From the NCBI RefSeq assembly GCF_022701295.1, contig NZ_CP033204.1, positions 1,054,001-1,118,000 on the forward strand: a stretch of DNA of 64,000 bases. Direction: 5' to 3'. Below, piece by piece: positions 61,987 to 64,000 of this stretch. Numbering within the stretch: the stretch's first letter is position 1; the number at the start of each line of letters is the position of its first letter. The position numbers and the translations under genes are program-made. Below the pieces are notes generated by a model. The model saw only the letters and a program-made list of their open reading frames with translations, searched no databases and had not been told where the DNA came from. This DNA is from Sphingopyxis sp. YF1. GTDB taxonomy: Bacteria; Pseudomonadota; Alphaproteobacteria; Sphingomonadales; Sphingomonadaceae.

Positions 61987-64000
61987 TCAGCCGGGGGTGC
62001 GCTTGCCGAGATAGAAGCTCAGCGGCGCCTGCGGCATCGACGCATTGCCGTCGCGCAGCGTGTCGTAGACGACGGCGTTTTCGAGCACGCGCTGGACATA
62101 GTTGCGCGTCTCGAAGATCGGAATCGCCTCGATCCAGTCGACCATCTCGATCGTGCCCGAGCGCGGGTCGCCGTTGGCGCGCAGCCATTTGTTCACATTG
62201 CCAGGGCCCGCGTTGTACGCCGCGACCGCGAGCGGATAGCTGCCGCCGAAATAGCGGAGCATTTGCTGGAAATAGGTCGAGCCCAGCGTCATGTTGTAGT
62301 TGGTATCGGTGGTGAGCGACCCCGCGTCGTAACCGAGCCCGAGCTTACCGGCGACCTCGCGCGCGGTGCCCGGCATCAGCTGCATCATGCCGCGCGCGCC
62401 GGCATGGCTGACCGCGGCGCGGTCGAACTGGCTTTCCTGCCGGGTGATCGCGTGGATGAAGGTCCAGTTGCCCTCGTGTCCCGCGGGAACGCGGACGGTC
62501 GGGAAACCCGACACTTCGACCGCGTCGAGGCTGTTCGCCTGTGCGCTGCGCCCGATCATCACGCCAAGGTCGGGGCGGCCGATTTGCGATGCGAGCTGTC
62601 CCGCGAGCACATGGTCGCCGGGCGAGGTCGCCTTTTGCGCGATCGCGCGCAGGAAAAGCGACTGTTCGCGCCAGGCGCCGATCTCGCCGAGCGCCCGCGC
62701 CGCGCGGACGAGGCGGTCGTCGTTGAAGCTGGTACGTTCGGTGGCGCCGACCTGGATGCGGGGTTCGGGGATCGGCTTGGGCTGCGCACGGCCGAGCCGT
62801 TCGAGCGAAAGCTGGCCGTAGAACTGGTCATAATGCTGGGCGGCGTCGAGGAAATGCGCGTCGGCGGTCGCGCGGTCGCCCGCCGCGAGCGCGGCACGGC
62901 CCGCCCAGTAGAAGCCTTTGGTGCGCGTCTGCGCCGAGCGTGCCGCCTCGCCATAGGTGCGGAACAGGCGGACCGCCTCGCCGGGGCGGCGGAGATCCTT
63001 GAAGGCAAGCTGTCCCGCGAGCCACGCGAGCGACGTATAATCGTCGCGCACCCCGAGCGGGGTTTCGCGCACCACCGTGCCCGGCGGCAGCGCGTCGTCG
63101 AGTTGCCTGGCGATATTATAGGCCGCGACCTTGTCGCCGCCGGCATCGGCTTGCCGCGCGTTGGTGAGAAGGGTTTCGAGCCATTCCTCGGCGTCGGTCG
63201 GCGCTTTGGCGAGCGAGCGCGGTGCAGAGAGCAGCGCGCGCGCCTCGCCGACACGGCCCGACTTGCGCAGCCAGGTCGCCTTGTCGGTGATATAGCCCGC
63301 ATCGGTGCGGGTGAGCCCGGGGTTGGCGGCCTCGACCGCCGAAGCCTGCAGGGCGGCGTCGACGGCGCTGCTGCGCATCGCGAGCCGCGCGGCGAAGATC
63401 GCGCGCTTGTCGGGCGAGGTATAGGCGAGCTGGCGCGATGCGGCGCCGGTCGCATTCGACCACAGGAGGCGATCCATGCGCGCATCGTGATCGGCAGGGC
63501 TGAGCGCCCCCGGAAACATCGAGAGCGCGCGGCTCGTCTCGAAATCGTCGAGCGCCCCGCCGGTCCAGGCGCGGCGGAGCGCCGCATTGGCTTCGTCACG
63601 GCGTCCGCTCGCGTTGAGCGCGAGCGCGTGGCGGAGGTGGCCGCTCGCGGTTTGCGGCGGATAGGCCTTGAAATAGGCGAGCGTGCGCGCGGGGTCATAG
63701 CTGTCGAGCGAGATCGCCTTTTCGGCGCGGGACCGCATCTTGTCGGCGTCGGGCCAGCCGGGGTTCGACATCAGGAAGCGCGAGAGCTGGTCGAACGAGG
63801 CGCCGCTGTTCGCGGTCAGGCGGCGCCATTCGAGCACCGCATCGCCGACCGAATTGCTGCTCGTCGGCGGCGACGCCGATGCCGAGGCGAGCCCCATCTG
63901 CGCGCGATACCACGCCATTTGCTCCGGAGTCAGCTCGCTCGCATGGGCAAGGGTGGGGAAGAGGAGGGCGGCGGCGAGCGCCAGGCGGGAAATGCGGGGC
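61987..64000 (-). CDS. Soluble lytic murein transglycosylase, cut by window edge
   Basis: About 671 residues are visible and the reading frame stays open to the right edge. Upstream of the first internal ATG (63918) the frame encodes a signal peptide (RISRLALAAALLFPTLAHA), so the true start lies just outside the window. The protein has an alpha-superhelical N-terminal part and a C-terminal SLT domain with the catalytic Glu in AITRQESQFDRAAVSHAGAR, then GMMQLMPGTAREVAGKLGL and LAVAAYNAGPGNVNKWL. It cuts peptidoglycan glycan strands in the periplasm. Confidence 0.93.
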   Translation of the reverse strand, partial: PRISRLALAAALLFPTLAHASELTPEQMAWYRAQMGLASASASPPTSSNSVGDAVLEWRRLTANSGASFDQLSRFLMSNPGWPDADKMRSRAEKAISLDSYDPARTLAYFKAYPPQTASGHLRHALALNASGRRDEANAALRRAWTGGALDDFETSRALSMFPGALSPADHDARMDRLLWSNATGAASRQLAYTSPDKRAIFAARLAMRSSAVDAALQASAVEAANPGLTRTDAGYITDKATWLRKSGRVGEARALLSAPRSLAKAPTDAEEWLETLLTNARQADAGGDKVAAYNIARQLDDALPPGTVVRETPLGVRDDYTSLAWLAGQLAFKDLRRPGEAVRLFRTYGEAARSAQTRTKGFYWAGRAALAAGDRATADAHFLDAAQHYDQFYGQLSLERLGRAQPKPIPEPRIQVGATERTSFNDDRLVRAARALGEIGAWREQSLFLRAIAQKATSPGDHVLAGQLASQIGRPDLGVMIGRSAQANSLDAVEVSGFPTVRVPAGHEGNWTFIHAITRQESQFDRAAVSHAGARGMMQLMPGTAREVAGKLGLGYDAGSLTTDTNYNMTLGSTYFQQMLRYFGGSYPLAVAAYNAGPGNVNKWLRANGDPRSGTIEMVDWIEAIPIFETRNYVQRVLENAVVYDTLRDGNASMPQAPLSFYLGKRTPG

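Overview
This is a high-GC chromosomal window from an alphaproteobacterium, most likely an order Sphingomonadales member such as Sphingopyxis or a close relative. That placement rests on the gene order argS-SPOR-nagZ-scpA-scpB-tatABC, a pyruvate phosphate dikinase, an UrcA protein, a PEP-CTERM protein, a Tad pilus locus, an EcfG-type promoter, and inverted repeats of the GTCATCCCGGCGAA type that are common in sphingomonads. No plasmid, complete prophage, CRISPR array or insertion sequence is visible. The genus is an inference.

Layout. 0-8.7 kb: a PhoD phosphatase cut by the left edge, a glutaredoxin-MauE fusion divergent from a MerR regulator, a truncated haemoglobin divergent from a globin-coupled diguanylate cyclase, YchF, a secreted CAP protein, a PhoX-type Tat lipoprotein with a possible Pho box, and an exported SDR. 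8.7-9.5 kb holds repeats and no gene. 9.5-15 kb: pth, rplY, rlpA, two tandem TraB/GumN proteins, a membrane protein with an XRE regulator, and urcA. 15-22.3 kb: glyQS, ppdK, a DUF1214/DUF1254 pair and tRNA-Arg. 22.5-30.7 kb: a methyltransferase, an orphan lower-GC beta-helix protein that looks like a phage tailspike, glucokinase, a DUF808 protein, an omega-transaminase and a choice-of-anchor-A PEP-CTERM protein. 30.7-33.6 kb: a PhoR-like kinase, a Tat-exported small protein and an FAH-family hydrolase. 33.7-40.8 kb: a Tad/Cpa locus (cpaA-B-C-D-E, tadB, tadC) without the cpaF/tadA ATPase and without a pilin gene. 40.9-45.5 kb: an FAD oxidoreductase, a DUF1508 protein, ispH-thrB-rnhA and a lipoprotein. 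45.7-52.2 kb: the argS to tatC cluster. 52.2-64 kb: entericidin, mgtE, a cyclophilin, a nitronate monooxygenase, nadC, an RNase T2, cytochrome b561, RNase P RNA, a secreted caspase-Sel1 protein, greB, and a lytic transglycosylase cut by the right edge.

The window is mostly core genome with regulatory detail on top. Direct reading gives a MerR-type 19-bp-spacer promoter with a perfect dyad, a perfect FNR box before cytochrome b561, an EcfG promoter before entericidin, and hairpins at the start codons of phoD and the truncated haemoglobin. The oddest structural observations are a repeat doublet translated in frame inside glyS, the incomplete Tad locus, and the orphan beta-helix gene. Function calls rest on motif recognition only; no database search was run.
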